Origin: Ignavibacteria bacterium
GTDB taxonomy: Bacteria; Bacteroidota; Ignavibacteria; Kapaibacteriales; UBA2268
Reading direction: 5' to 3'
DNA length: 64,000 nucleotides
Assembly (NCBI GenBank): GCA_031261605.1
Contig: JAISJI010000060.1
Span: forward strand, 62,001 to 126,000
Shown here: piece by piece, positions 19,237-27,568 of the stretch
How the letters are laid out: every line of letters starts with the position of its first letter
Numbering within the stretch: the first letter of the stretch is position 1
Program-made: the position numbers and the translations under genes
Notes under the pieces: generated by a model
Databases searched by the model: none
The model's input: the letters and a program-made list of their open reading frames with translations, nothing else
What the model was told of the DNA's origin: nothing

Positions 19237-19265
19237 AAAAAAGGGAGCTAATAACTCCCTTTTTT
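19237..19265 (+). terminator. Terminator after ppdK
   Basis: AAAAAAGGGAG / CTCCCTTTTTT stem with a 7-base loop; classic rho-independent form. Confidence 0.88.
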
Positions 19266-19303
19266 AGAATATAGTAGACATTTTTCATCAATACATTTAT
19301 CTT

Positions 19304-20329
19304 ATGGATTTTATAAATAGAATATTAGGTTATAATAGCGTATCTATTGTTGGGACAGCAAAGAATACGGGAAAGACGACTTGTCTTAACTACATATTGG
19401 AGCGTTTAACCGAGAGAAACTACAATATAGCGGTCACTTCCATTGGTGTAGATGGTGAGAAGCGGGATGTGTTGTATGATACGCCGAAACCGCGTATTAA
19501 GTTAAGCAAGGGAAATTTATTTGTAACGACAGAGAAGCATTATGCAGAGAAGGAACTTTCGGCGAAGTTGCTACATAAGAGTAAAGTATATACACCATTG
19601 GGACGCTTGCTCATAGCGCGAGCAGAGAATGAGGGACAAGTTATATTGTCCGGACCATCTGATTCGCATACATTGACACAATATATTTCACTATTGCTAG
19701 ATGCAGGAGCGGATATGGTAATTGTTGATGGAGCACTTAATAGGATGTCGTTAGCATCGCCGGCGGTAACAGATGCGACGGTGCTTTGCACAGGAGCATC
19801 GCTGACGCTTGATATGGATAAATTGATTAAGCATATTAAGTATTTGTGCGAGTTAATTAATATTGAGCAGGACAAGAAGTTGGTGATACCAGCGGATGAA
19901 GGCGTAATGGGGATAATCAAAGTGAAAGGTGAAATGGAAATTACAGAAGTAGCGGAGTCGCTATTCACGTTGAAGATGCCTGTGTCGGCACTGCTTAGAC
20001 GATTTCACAAGGTGTTAGTTAATGGTGTGTTGACGGATTCCTTTTTGAAGGAGGTAGGTGCGGATACAAATGTTGGTTCTACGAAATTATATGTGCGGGA
20101 TTTTTCGCGTATATTTGCACAGCCACAAACTTACTATCGCTACTTGCGTAGAGGTGGAAAAATGCTGGTGTTGCAACGAGCGAAGTTGTTAGCGATATGC
20201 ACGAATCCGGTATCGCCAAACGGCTATAGCTTTGAGCCAGAAGTATTACGTAGTGCAGTGGCATCCGCAGTGGATGTTCCGGTGTATGACATTAAACAAT
20301 GTATAGAATTTGGAGAGCGTAAGGTGTAA
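19304..20329 (+). CDS. kamB: Lysine 5,6-aminomutase reactivase, KamB-like P-loop protein
   Basis: 341 aa. The P-loop is VGTAKNTGKTT (16-26). From memory of the family, KamB proteins share SIVGxAKNTGKT near the N terminus, then VTSIGxDGE, VTxEKHY, LSGPSD, DGALxRxSLASPAVTDA and, late, RDFxRxF, YYRxLxRGGKxxVLQRxKLxAICxNPxSPxGxxF; all are seen here. These proteins are thought to reactivate the B12-dependent lysine/ornithine aminomutases. The aminomutase genes kamD/kamE are not in the window, but kdd, the next-step dehydrogenase of lysine fermentation, is 8.4 kb away. The symbol is a family-level assignment. Confidence 0.68.
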   Translation: MDFINRILGYNSVSIVGTAKNTGKTTCLNYILERLTERNYNIAVTSIGVDGEKRDVLYDTPKPRIKLSKGNLFVTTEKHYAEKELSAKLLHKSKVYTPLGRLLIARAENEGQVILSGPSDSHTLTQYISLLLDAGADMVIVDGALNRMSLASPAVTDATVLCTGASLTLDMDKLIKHIKYLCELINIEQDKKLVIPADEGVMGIIKVKGEMEITEVAESLFTLKMPVSALLRRFHKVLVNGVLTDSFLKEVGADTNVGSTKLYVRDFSRIFAQPQTYYRYLRRGGKMLVLQRAKLLAICTNPVSPNGYSFEPEVLRSAVASAVDVPVYDIKQCIEFGERKV

Positions 20330-21970
20330 CTAGAAATCCTCGAAACGTAATATTAAGCGGAAGTATCCGCTATTTACTTTATCTTTATTCCATTCTAAGC
20401 CGAGCATTTGGTGAATGCTGAATCCTCTCACAATTTGCTGTCCAGCAGACAATTCCGCTCTAAATCTCTTTTCTAAGTCACCATCCAAGAAAGTAACTTT
20501 TTCATTATCCATCCATCGTATTGATTGCATTGGGTCTCCGCCGACGTTCTGTAATAAGCCACCATCTTCGTAGATGTTGTTGCCGTGCCGAGTGTAATAT
20601 ACATTGAACTTGATAGGGTATCGCTCGCCATACCAATATTGCAGGAATAGATTCCATCTATCCGAATTTGGTAGGATGTAAGAAGCGAACAAAACAGAGT
20701 CATTTGTATTTGCGTTCTGTGGATTGAAATGGGAGAATGTATATGGCTCTATGCGCGTGTATTCAATGCCGATGTCAAGGTTTGGGATGGCAGTAGTGAT
20801 AGCAGCGATGTTCCAAGCGGTCTTATTGCTCCAGTAGCCGGTTCCGATTTCCATAATCTTAATATCATCTAAGAACCACGTTCCTTTCAATTCTAAGTTA
20901 CGCAAAGGACGCCAGACAGCATAAAGTCCCATACCGGCATTGTCTCTATCCTTCTGGGAGTGTTCCAATGTTTTGAAAAAACTTAGCGGATTGAGATATG
21001 CGAGGTCAAGGTCTCTGCTGTATATCACGGTTTCAAAGAATGATATTTCGCCCCAAGATGGAAGGATGGTGAAAGTGTGCATTGCAACATATTTATTTGG
21101 AATCACGGTTTGGAAGCCGGTGTTGCCACCACTTTCGGCGATGTTAAGCAAACTGTTGTGAGTGAATGTATAACTGAAATTGGAGAAGTTAGCAGATAGT
21201 GTAACGGCATCAAATGATTGAGCCATATCATTGATTAGTAGCCGTTGGTTTAAGCCCGCTCCCCATAATCTATTCTCTCTGCCTATTTTTGCGGAGAACC
21301 AGTCGTGTTGGAATGTGATATGTGATTCTGTGATGTCGGCGTTTTTGTGGAGTTCATTGAACTTCATATTATTGGCGTATTTGTAATCAATATTGGCTAA
21401 TTCTTCTTTGCCAGCGAATTTAGCGGTATTAGTCACTTGGAGTAAGTAGCCGAATTTGTTGGAGAGCGTGCCAGATAGACGGAATCCCAGAGTTCCCATT
21501 GCTAATGCGCCGCTTGTGTAGCCGTTATCGCCGTAAATTCCATCTAAAGATGCGAGTGGTTTTATATTGACATTGTTATTTGCATCTTCGTAATGGTAAA
21601 TGTATTTGTCGTAATCTTGGAGGAGACGTTTAGATAGGACTTGTAGTGTATCGGTATTGCTGTAAAACACAACAGCATTGTCAGTAGGCGTAATTCCAAA
21701 TTCTGTTGTGAAGCGTTGCAACGTTTGCCTTTCATTATCGGAGAGAATGGAATCTCCCGCAGCGATTAGGTTCAGAGCCGAAATGATTTTGTGGCGTTGC
21801 AAAGGTAGTTGTGATAGGGAATAATGCGGTAGTAGTCCTTTGGTTTCAGCACGCAATAGAAAGTTATACACAGGATTGGAGATAGGCACATCTTCCACTT
21901 GTGCAGTGGCGATGTATTGCGTAAATATTAGAGCAAGTATTGATATATAGGCGAGATTTAGTTTATTCAT
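20330..21970 (-). CDS. Outer-membrane beta-barrel, capsule assembly Wzi-like
   Basis: 546 aa with a signal peptide (MNKLNLAYISILALIFTQYIATA, cut before Q). A helical N-terminal part (about 30-120) with SNPVYNFLLRAETKGLLP is followed by an amphipathic, aromatic-rich beta region. The segment FSAKIGRENRLWGAGLNQRLLIN fits the conserved GRxxxxWGxG of Wzi-family capsule anchors, and the protein ends LILRFEDF in barrel style. ATG at 21970 is chosen because the signal peptide starts there; upstream in-frame codons overlap the GDPD gene. Likely role is surface polysaccharide attachment; no capsule cluster is adjacent, though an SLBB export protein lies at 56.6 kb. Confidence 0.78.
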   Translation of the reverse strand: MNKLNLAYISILALIFTQYIATAQVEDVPISNPVYNFLLRAETKGLLPHYSLSQLPLQRHKIISALNLIAAGDSILSDNERQTLQRFTTEFGITPTDNAVVFYSNTDTLQVLSKRLLQDYDKYIYHYEDANNNVNIKPLASLDGIYGDNGYTSGALAMGTLGFRLSGTLSNKFGYLLQVTNTAKFAGKEELANIDYKYANNMKFNELHKNADITESHITFQHDWFSAKIGRENRLWGAGLNQRLLINDMAQSFDAVTLSANFSNFSYTFTHNSLLNIAESGGNTGFQTVIPNKYVAMHTFTILPSWGEISFFETVIYSRDLDLAYLNPLSFFKTLEHSQKDRDNAGMGLYAVWRPLRNLELKGTWFLDDIKIMEIGTGYWSNKTAWNIAAITTAIPNLDIGIEYTRIEPYTFSHFNPQNANTNDSVLFASYILPNSDRWNLFLQYWYGERYPIKFNVYYTRHGNNIYEDGGLLQNVGGDPMQSIRWMDNEKVTFLDGDLEKRFRAELSAGQQIVRGFSIHQMLGLEWNKDKVNSGYFRLILRFEDF

Positions 21971-21974
21971 AGAA

Positions 21975-22703
21975 TTATTTGTTAATTTGATGGTTACTGA
22001 CAATACGAATTGCATTTTCAGGGAAATCAGTTCCAATTACTTTAACAGGATAATTTAAGCAGGACAAAATATCGTCTTCAGAATTAGCATCATACACGCC
22101 AATAAATAGTCCATTTTGATTAGCATCATTACACAGAGTATCGGATAATTCGGATACGGAACAAATAATGGCGTCGCATTTGGATATTTGCTGGACTTCG
22201 CTAAGTTGTTTAATGTAGGGCGTATATATAGCAGCAGTATGAATTTGCGGATTTAATAGTTTGCAGTAAGTTAGTGTCTCTATATCCATAGCAGCGATAA
22301 CTGTGGATTGCTGGCAATTTGCTGTTACAATTTGCTGTAGTATGGTGTCAATATATTGTTTATTCTGCTCGGAGAAAAATGGCTTTAATTCTATAATTAT
22401 ATAGCATTTATTGTTCATTAATTCAAATATCTGTGAGAGTAGAGGAACATAAGGAGCGTTCCGCAATATATCGGAGTAATCCATTTCGCTAATTAATTTT
22501 TCACAGCCATTTATTCTATCATCGTGATGAACGAGGATATGTCCATCTTTAGTCCATTGCACATCCAATTCCACAAAGTCAGCACCGATGTCAATAGCCC
22601 CTTGGAATGCTGGTAAAGTGTTCTCCTTAAAAGCACCTGAAGCGCCTCTATGAGCAGCAACGAAAGTTGTATTGGTGTTAATTATATCTAATAATGGTTG
22701 CAT
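21975..22703 (-). CDS. Glycerophosphodiester phosphodiesterase
   Basis: 242 aa, normal for a cytoplasmic UgpQ/GDPD-type enzyme. It hydrolyses glycerophosphodiesters from phospholipid turnover to glycerol 3-phosphate and an alcohol. The active site is clear: AAHRGASGAFKENT with HRG and the metal Glu, then ADFVELDVQWTKDG and the second catalytic His in LVHHDD. The late IELKPF supplies another metal ligand. No signal peptide. It lies 4 bases upstream of the Wzi-like gene and 16 bases after the TonB-like gene, all on the minus strand, so they are probably one operon. Confidence 0.93.
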   Translation of the reverse strand: MQPLLDIINTNTTFVAAHRGASGAFKENTLPAFQGAIDIGADFVELDVQWTKDGHILVHHDDRINGCEKLISEMDYSDILRNAPYVPLLSQIFELMNNKCYIIIELKPFFSEQNKQYIDTILQQIVTANCQQSTVIAAMDIETLTYCKLLNPQIHTAAIYTPYIKQLSEVQQISKCDAIICSVSELSDTLCNDANQNGLFIGVYDANSEDDILSCLNYPVKVIGTDFPENAIRIVSNHQINK

Positions 22704-22719
22704 ATTTTTTGTATGATAA

Positions 22720-23502
22720 TTATCGTAGTTTAAATCTAAATGGAATGATGCCTTCCATCTCTACGGTGTCCTTAATTGGATTGAATCGCCATTGTCTAAG
22801 TGCCTCTAATGCAGCATTTTCAAATGCTGGGTCAGATTTTTTTAGAATGACCATTTTAGAAACAGTGCCATCCGGTTTAACTCTAAATTTAATGCGGATT
22901 TCGCCAGAAGTATTAGTTCCAGTAGGGAAGCGAGGCGGCTTCTTAGACAGCACCATACGATTTCCACCACCACCCCATTCAATTTCGCCAAAACCTTCGC
23001 CTAATCCCATTCCTCTGCCTCTGTTGCCAAGTCCAGAGCCATCAATAGAGCCATCGGAAGTGCCAATGTTCTTCGCACTATTACCAATATCATCGGTTTT
23101 GTTGGCATCAGTAGATGCGACGTTGGTAACTGGCTTTATGTTAGTGCTTAGAGTGGGGTCTGTTTCTGCGTTATGTTGTGCTTGTGTTGTTTTGGCAGCG
23201 ATTTCGGCGTCATTGAGTTGCGATTGCGGTGTGCTACCTTTGTGTGCTTCGCCTTCAGCCGATAGATTGCCTTTGCTCATACCAGTTCCATCGCCATTGC
23301 CGAAGTTCAGTAGAGTTAATGGCACAACGTCGTATTTAATTGGCACAGTGTCTGGAGCAATATCGGTCCAAAAGTATAGTAAGCTAAGAAGCCCCAATAC
23401 TAACGGAGCTCCGATGCAGAAGCCGATAGTAATGTTTTTATTGAAGTAGAATTTGAAACTAACAGTTTCATTTTCTTCATATATACGTGTATCGTTATAC
23501 AT
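22720..23502 (-). CDS. TonB-family energy-transducing protein
   Basis: 260 aa. One transmembrane helix near residues 28-46 (ITIGFCIGAPLVLGLLSLLYF) follows a short cytoplasmic N terminus. A periplasmic linker rich in Gly/Ser/Asn/Thr, with KNIGTSDGSIDGSGLGNRGRGMGLGEG-like sequence, spans about 65-175. The TonB C-terminal domain ends the protein, with the signatures IRIKFRVKPDGTVSKMVILKKSDP and ALEALRQWRFNPIKD. It would couple inner-membrane proton force to outer-membrane receptors, but exbB/exbD and a receptor are not in this window. First gene of the run with GDPD and the Wzi-like barrel. Confidence 0.85.
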   Translation of the reverse strand: MYNDTRIYEENETVSFKFYFNKNITIGFCIGAPLVLGLLSLLYFWTDIAPDTVPIKYDVVPLTLLNFGNGDGTGMSKGNLSAEGEAHKGSTPQSQLNDAEIAAKTTQAQHNAETDPTLSTNIKPVTNVASTDANKTDDIGNSAKNIGTSDGSIDGSGLGNRGRGMGLGEGFGEIEWGGGGNRMVLSKKPPRFPTGTNTSGEIRIKFRVKPDGTVSKMVILKKSDPAFENAALEALRQWRFNPIKDTVEMEGIIPFRFKLR

Positions 23503-23623
23503 TTTGTGTAGTTACTTTTGTAAAAAAATAGGGCGTAAAAAATCTGGTATAATATTCAAATGGGAAAATATTCGTAAATTGTGGGTTATGAAATTGCAAT
23601 TTAATAAAATTTAATTACAAAAT

Positions 23624-24340
23624 ATGTATAAAATAGTTTTGCCTAATTTTGAGGGACCTTACGACCTACTGCTGTATTTTATCAAGCGGGATGAACTGAA
23701 TATATTTGATTTACCAATATCTAAGATAGCATTTGAGTTTCTGAATTACATTAAGTTAATGAATTTCTTTGATATAGAATTGGCTGGTGATTTCATAGTG
23801 ATGACCGCCAACTTGCTCTATCTAAAGACCCAGATGTTGCTGCCACGTCCTCAAACCGATGATGATGCAGAAGACCCGCGAACTCCATTGATGCAAAATA
23901 TTTATGAAATACGGCAATTCAAAGAAGCAGCACGGAATTTAGCGCAGTATGCAAGTGAGAACAAGTTTTTTCTGTATCGCCATAATTATGACGCTGACCT
24001 TGCAAATGCAAATATGACAGCGGATTATAAAAATGCGACACTATATAATTTGATGAAGGCGTATGGTAATGCACTAAATCGCAAGTTGAAGCCAAGTCCT
24101 GTTCATATCGTTTCAGTAGATAATGTAACGGTGGAGGACAAAATAGAAGAAATTAACGCTCGTTTGCTTAAAAATAAGCGATTTACGTTTTCACAATTTG
24201 TTTTACACCAGAACCGCCGGCATATCATAGCAGCGTTTCTCGCTCTACTTGAGTTAATGAGATTGGGCAAGATTTTCATTACGCAAGAGAGTCCATTTGC
24301 CGAAATCACTATATCGGAAGTTCCGGGAAGTGCTGCTTAG
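23624..24340 (+). CDS. scpA: Segregation and condensation protein A
   Basis: 238 aa, normal length. ScpA is the kleisin that bridges SMC dimers with ScpB for chromosome segregation. The N-terminal FEGPYDLLLYFIKRDELNIFDLPISKI is diagnostic, followed by LAGDFIVMTANLLYLKTQMLLP, the SMC-neck-binding helices. The C-terminal winged helix has FTFSQFVLHQNRRHIIAAFLALLELMRLGKI. scpB is not adjacent. It converges on rsmH with an 18-base gap and no obvious terminator. Confidence 0.95.
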   Translation: MYKIVLPNFEGPYDLLLYFIKRDELNIFDLPISKIAFEFLNYIKLMNFFDIELAGDFIVMTANLLYLKTQMLLPRPQTDDDAEDPRTPLMQNIYEIRQFKEAARNLAQYASENKFFLYRHNYDADLANANMTADYKNATLYNLMKAYGNALNRKLKPSPVHIVSVDNVTVEDKIEEINARLLKNKRFTFSQFVLHQNRRHIIAAFLALLELMRLGKIFITQESPFAEITISEVPGSAA

Positions 24341-24358
24341 TGTTTTTTAACTCTTTAT

Positions 24359-25351
24359 TCAATTTTTCTCAGCAACTCTCATTTTTGCACTTCTGGCTCT
24401 TGGGTTACGTTTAATTTCGTCATCAGATGGTGTAAGTGGCTTATCTGTCAATAGTTTCAATTTTGGCACGGTTTTTGAGGTAGAATCAGTATATTTGTTC
24501 TGCTTAGGAGCGAATGAGTTATCTTTGAATATTTGCTTTACGATTCTATCTTCCAATGAATGGTATGCAATAACGACAATACGTCCACCTGGCGTAAGTA
24601 TATTAATTATGTCATTCAGCGTATTTTCTAATTCTGTAAGTTCTTGATTTACTTCAATTCGTATGGCTTGGAATATACGCGACAGAGTTTTGAAATGGTG
24701 GATTTTCGGAGTGCATTGCTCAATGATTTCCCGTAGGTCAAAAGTCGTATTCAAAGCGTTAACACGACGGACTTCAACAATCCGCCGTGCAATGGCTCTG
24801 CTCTTTGGTTCCTCTCCGTATTTGCGAAACATAGCCGTAAGTTCATCTTCTGACCATAGATTTAGAATATCTTTAGCAGTTATATTGTTAGCACAATTAC
24901 TTTTAGCATCGAAACGCATATCAAGTTGAGAATTCACCCGATAGCTAATTCCGTTGTCGGAAGTGTCTAACTGCTTAGAGGATACCCCAAGGTCAAGAAG
25001 GATGCCTGCTGGCTTAATCCCCCGATTGTCGCAAATGCTGCATGCCTTAGAGAATGATTGATTGAACAGTACAAACCTCGGAGACAATGTATTTATCTCT
25101 TCCTCGAATGTGATAAGTGCTTGCTGGATAGCGTTATAGTCCTTATCAAATGCAAATAGCTTTCCCCCGAAATTTTGCATTAATTTGGCTGCATGCCCAC
25201 CGCCTCCGAGTGTACCGTCAATGATAACAGAGTTCTGGTCTGTTTCAAGTTTTTTATTAATAGTGAATTGAACTGCTTCATCGAGTAAAACAGGTAAGTG
25301 GTATTGGTAATCTTGCCGGTCCTCTTTATTGAGTTTTGCTTTCTGTTTCAC
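24359..25351 (-). CDS. rsmH: 16S rRNA (cytosine-1402-N4)-methyltransferase
   Basis: 330 aa, slightly over the usual 310. It methylates C1402 in the decoding centre using SAM. The N-terminal HLPVLLDEAVQF, the SAM-binding DGTLGGGGHAAKLM, LLDLGVSSKQLD, the LDMRFDA stretch and late IVVIAYHSLEDRIVKQIF are family hallmarks. It follows mraZ as in the dcw cluster, but a DUF433 gene sits between them, and ftsL, penicillin-binding protein and mur genes do not follow: scpA is convergent right after. Confidence 0.97.
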   Translation of the reverse strand: MKQKAKLNKEDRQDYQYHLPVLLDEAVQFTINKKLETDQNSVIIDGTLGGGGHAAKLMQNFGGKLFAFDKDYNAIQQALITFEEEINTLSPRFVLFNQSFSKACSICDNRGIKPAGILLDLGVSSKQLDTSDNGISYRVNSQLDMRFDAKSNCANNITAKDILNLWSEDELTAMFRKYGEEPKSRAIARRIVEVRRVNALNTTFDLREIIEQCTPKIHHFKTLSRIFQAIRIEVNQELTELENTLNDIINILTPGGRIVVIAYHSLEDRIVKQIFKDNSFAPKQNKYTDSTSKTVPKLKLLTDKPLTPSDDEIKRNPRARSAKMRVAEKN

Positions 25352-25433
25352 TTTGTTAAGTTCAATGAATTAAATAAGTTCTAATATTCCTAGGTTGTTT
25401 TGTGTTAATTGTTTGAAATAGGTATCAACCTAT

Positions 25434-25465
25434 AAGAAATATTTGCATCAAGAAATATTTGCATC
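25434..25465. repeat. Two tandem copies of a 16-bp unit
   Basis: AAGAAATATTTGCATC occurs twice head to tail, just past the 3' end of the DUF433 gene and upstream of rsmH. Possible duplication scar or regulatory repeat. Confidence 0.8.
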
Positions 25466-25476
25466 AAGTAATAATT

Positions 25477-25704
25477 TCATACACTTACAACCATTGATAT
25501 ATATTCTCTTTTTGCAGCAAAGCCAAGCGCTGCACTAATATGCTCTTTTTTTATTAGCGGGAAATCCAGCATTATCTCATCTTTCGTCTTTCCATCCGCA
25601 AGCCATTGTAAAATGTCTCCTACCGCAATTCTGGTTCCTTTAATACAGGGTTTTCCGAATCTAATGTCATAATTTATTGATATATAAGGAGATAATTGTT
25701 CCAT
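25477..25704 (-). CDS. DUF433 protein (antitoxin-like)
   Basis: 75 aa. DUF433 proteins are small winged-helix proteins, many of them antitoxins of a DUF5615/PIN-like toxin. The hallmark FGKPCIKGTRIAVGDILQWLADGKTKDEIMLDFP is present at full length. No partner toxin lies next to it. It is wedged between mraZ and rsmH, 12 bases after mraZ, and so is probably co-transcribed from the mraZ promoter. Insertion of an addiction-type gene into the dcw start is unusual; the function here is not known. Confidence 0.85.
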   Translation of the reverse strand: MEQLSPYISINYDIRFGKPCIKGTRIAVGDILQWLADGKTKDEIMLDFPLIKKEHISAALGFAAKREYISMVVSV

Positions 25705-25716
25705 AGTGATATATAA

Positions 25717-26172
25717 TTAATTGGTTGGCGTTGTCATTACTTTTTCCACAATTTCTTCGTAAGTTTCTGTAGAAGCAGAGCGATACTGCTCGTATTGCTC
25801 GGGCGACCAAAATTCTATGTGGTCCATCATACCAATTACCCTAACTTTTCCCACAATCCCAGCATATTCAAGTAGTTCCTTCGGAATTGATATGCGTTGC
25901 TGTGTATCAAGTATCATTTCCTCACTCCACTCGAGCATCCACCGCAAAAACTTACGATGGTTGGAGTCAAATTGGTTAAGTGCTTCAAACATAGTGGTAT
26001 ACTTATCATCCCAAACATTCATAGGATAGGCGAAGACACACTTATCTAGACCCCGAGTAACGACAAATGTATCGTTCGCTTCGGTGGGCACGCTTTTGAG
26101 CATCTTTGCAGGGAACTTTACTCTGCCTTTTTGGTCGAGAGTAAATGTTTCGCTACCTTTGAATGAAACCAT
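25717..26172 (-). CDS. mraZ: Transcriptional regulator MraZ
   Basis: 151 aa, normal length. MraZ is a ring-forming AbrB-like DNA-binding protein that represses the dcw (division and cell wall) operon. Two swapped-hairpin repeats are seen: FTLDQKGRVKFPAKM (about 10-24) and LDTQQRISIPKELLEYAGI (about 88-106), with WSPEQYEQY near the C terminus. It is the first gene of mraZ-DUF433-rsmH, under a good promoter. Self-regulation through repeats in its leader is expected from the family. Confidence 0.95.
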   Translation of the reverse strand: MVSFKGSETFTLDQKGRVKFPAKMLKSVPTEANDTFVVTRGLDKCVFAYPMNVWDDKYTTMFEALNQFDSNHRKFLRWMLEWSEEMILDTQQRISIPKELLEYAGIVGKVRVIGMMDHIEFWSPEQYEQYRSASTETYEEIVEKVMTTPTN

Positions 26173-26219
26173 AATTAGTGTGGAATTGGTGAATGAAAGA
26201 GGTATTTAGAAAAGAAATA

Positions 26220-26238
26220 TCCTTTTTGTTCCTTTTTG
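26220..26238 (-). promoter_or_regulatory. Possible MraZ operator (direct repeat in mraZ leader)
   Basis: On the minus strand CAAAAAGGA occurs twice with a 10-base period between the promoter and mraZ. MraZ binds short G-containing direct repeats with 10-base spacing in other bacteria; the sequence differs from the known TGGGN box, so this is a guess. Confidence 0.3.
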
Positions 26239-26243
26239 ATACA

Positions 26244-26273
26244 CAAAAATACACTTTTTTCCATTAACTACAA
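26244..26273 (-). promoter_or_regulatory. Bacteroidota-type promoter of mraZ
   Basis: Minus strand TTG (26271-26273), 19-base spacer, TATTTTTG (26244-26251): an exact fit to TTG-N19-TAnnTTTG, about 70 bases before the mraZ start. Confidence 0.7.
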
Positions 26274-26635
26274 AATATTAAGTGTTTTTTATTCATTTTG
26301 TGCATAATTAATGTGTAAATGGGGTGAATTATTTTGTTGGAAAATGGTGTAAGTTTTCGAAATAAAAATAACTTGTTTAGATTGTCAAGAAAAAGTGTTA
26401 TGTTGCATCTTCACAATCAGCATTAGCGATGCGAGTTTTCATTCTGAGGAGCGTTATTGTTTTCATATAACCTATCAATAGCGTTTCTAAGGTATATAGA
26501 ATGGGGCTTTGCGGATACTTGGCTGATACAATTCATATTGGTGATACTAGTCCGCCGGGTCTAAGCACAAAAATGTTTGGACATTATTAGTGTATTATTT
26601 ATCCTAGTTTATAATGCACAGGAGAAACACTCACA

Positions 26636-27403
26636 ATGAGTAAAAATCCAACCAGAGCAGCAATAGGGCTGCTTAAAACGACACTATTACTTGCATTCTT
26701 TGCAGTAATGGGTCTAATTTCTACAAACAACGCAAAGGCAGATTGTAGCCAATGTCACGGCTATTATGTATCTGTATGCTGTAATAAATGTGCAGGTGGC
26801 GGAAAGTCCTGTGTATCCAATTGGTATCCATTGGATGCAAAACCCGAAGAACAAGAGCCAGTATACACAGAAGTTACAAATTGCAAGGGCGAAGTAGTAG
26901 ACCAATCAGGGACCAAACCTACAGGTTTCATCCAAAGAACTGATAACACTTTTTTCTCATTATGGGATGCTATAGTTTTAGAGTATGAAATGTCGGTGAT
27001 GGAGTATTATAGCACCACATTCAACGACCTTTGTATCGCTAGGGGTATCTATCCTTACAACGTAACTGATACAGTTATAGACAGAGGGCGTGGCATACTT
27101 GATACTTCTTATAACTACTACTACGATTTCACAGAAGCGTTAAACACTCCTTACGGAGCAGGAATAGTAATGGCTGTTGGAGAAAATTCTCTAACAATCA
27201 CCTCCAATGCAGATGTAAAGGTTTGCGTCATTCTTTTAAGCAGTGGCGCCATTCTTACTGATAACATTGAAGTGCCGTCAAACACTCCAACTACTATATC
27301 CATCAGCAACTTAGACACAGGTTGCCATTATGGATTGGTAGTAAAGAAAATGGTTAATGGTGTGAACACGGTTATCCAAACGCATAACTTCTGCAAGCAA
27401 TAG
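26636..27403 (+). CDS. Secreted protein with N-terminal cysteine cluster, function unknown
   Basis: 255 aa, not recognised. A hydrophobic signal segment (about 11-35, ending NNAKA) is followed at once by CSQCHGYYVSVCCNKCAGGGKSC: seven Cys within about 25 residues in a CxxC...CCxxC...C pattern, suggesting a metal-binding or disulfide-rich knot. The rest is aromatic (Tyr-rich, for example SYNYYYDF) with a Thr/Ser-rich beta-like C-terminal half ending THNFCKQ, and no T9SS sorting domain. AGGAGA before ATG supports the start. A terminator follows. It is a single-gene unit between mraZ and serC. Confidence 0.75.
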   Translation: MSKNPTRAAIGLLKTTLLLAFFAVMGLISTNNAKADCSQCHGYYVSVCCNKCAGGGKSCVSNWYPLDAKPEEQEPVYTEVTNCKGEVVDQSGTKPTGFIQRTDNTFFSLWDAIVLEYEMSVMEYYSTTFNDLCIARGIYPYNVTDTVIDRGRGILDTSYNYYYDFTEALNTPYGAGIVMAVGENSLTITSNADVKVCVILLSSGAILTDNIEVPSNTPTTISISNLDTGCHYGLVVKKMVNGVNTVIQTHNFCKQ

Positions 27404-27428
27404 ACAAATTGTTTATGTAGAATTTTTC

Positions 27429-27469
27429 ACCCCGCAGGTTAAGCGAACTTGTGGGGTATTATTTTTTTA
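27429..27469 (+). terminator. Terminator after the Cys-rich secreted gene
   Basis: ACCCCGCAGGTT / AACTTGTGGGGT stem (with G-U pairs) and 5-base loop, followed by a T7 run. Confidence 0.82.
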
Positions 27470-27568
27470 TATGCGAATGATAATATTGTCAAAAAAAAGT
27501 AGTAAGTTGAATGGTAATCTTAATGAAATCTTTATAAATAAACCTTATTAATTATATAGGAAATAAAA

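Larger units (their letters stand above)
26173..26635. other. Intergenic region between mraZ and the Cys-rich secreted gene
   Basis: 463 bases between divergent genes. The left third holds the mraZ promoter and leader repeats. The rest (about 26395-26600) has less extreme base composition than normal spacer and short open frames (such as SISDASFHSEERYCFHITYQ), but none is supported. It may hold a decayed gene. A good AGGAGA site precedes the gene at 26636. Confidence 0.4.
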
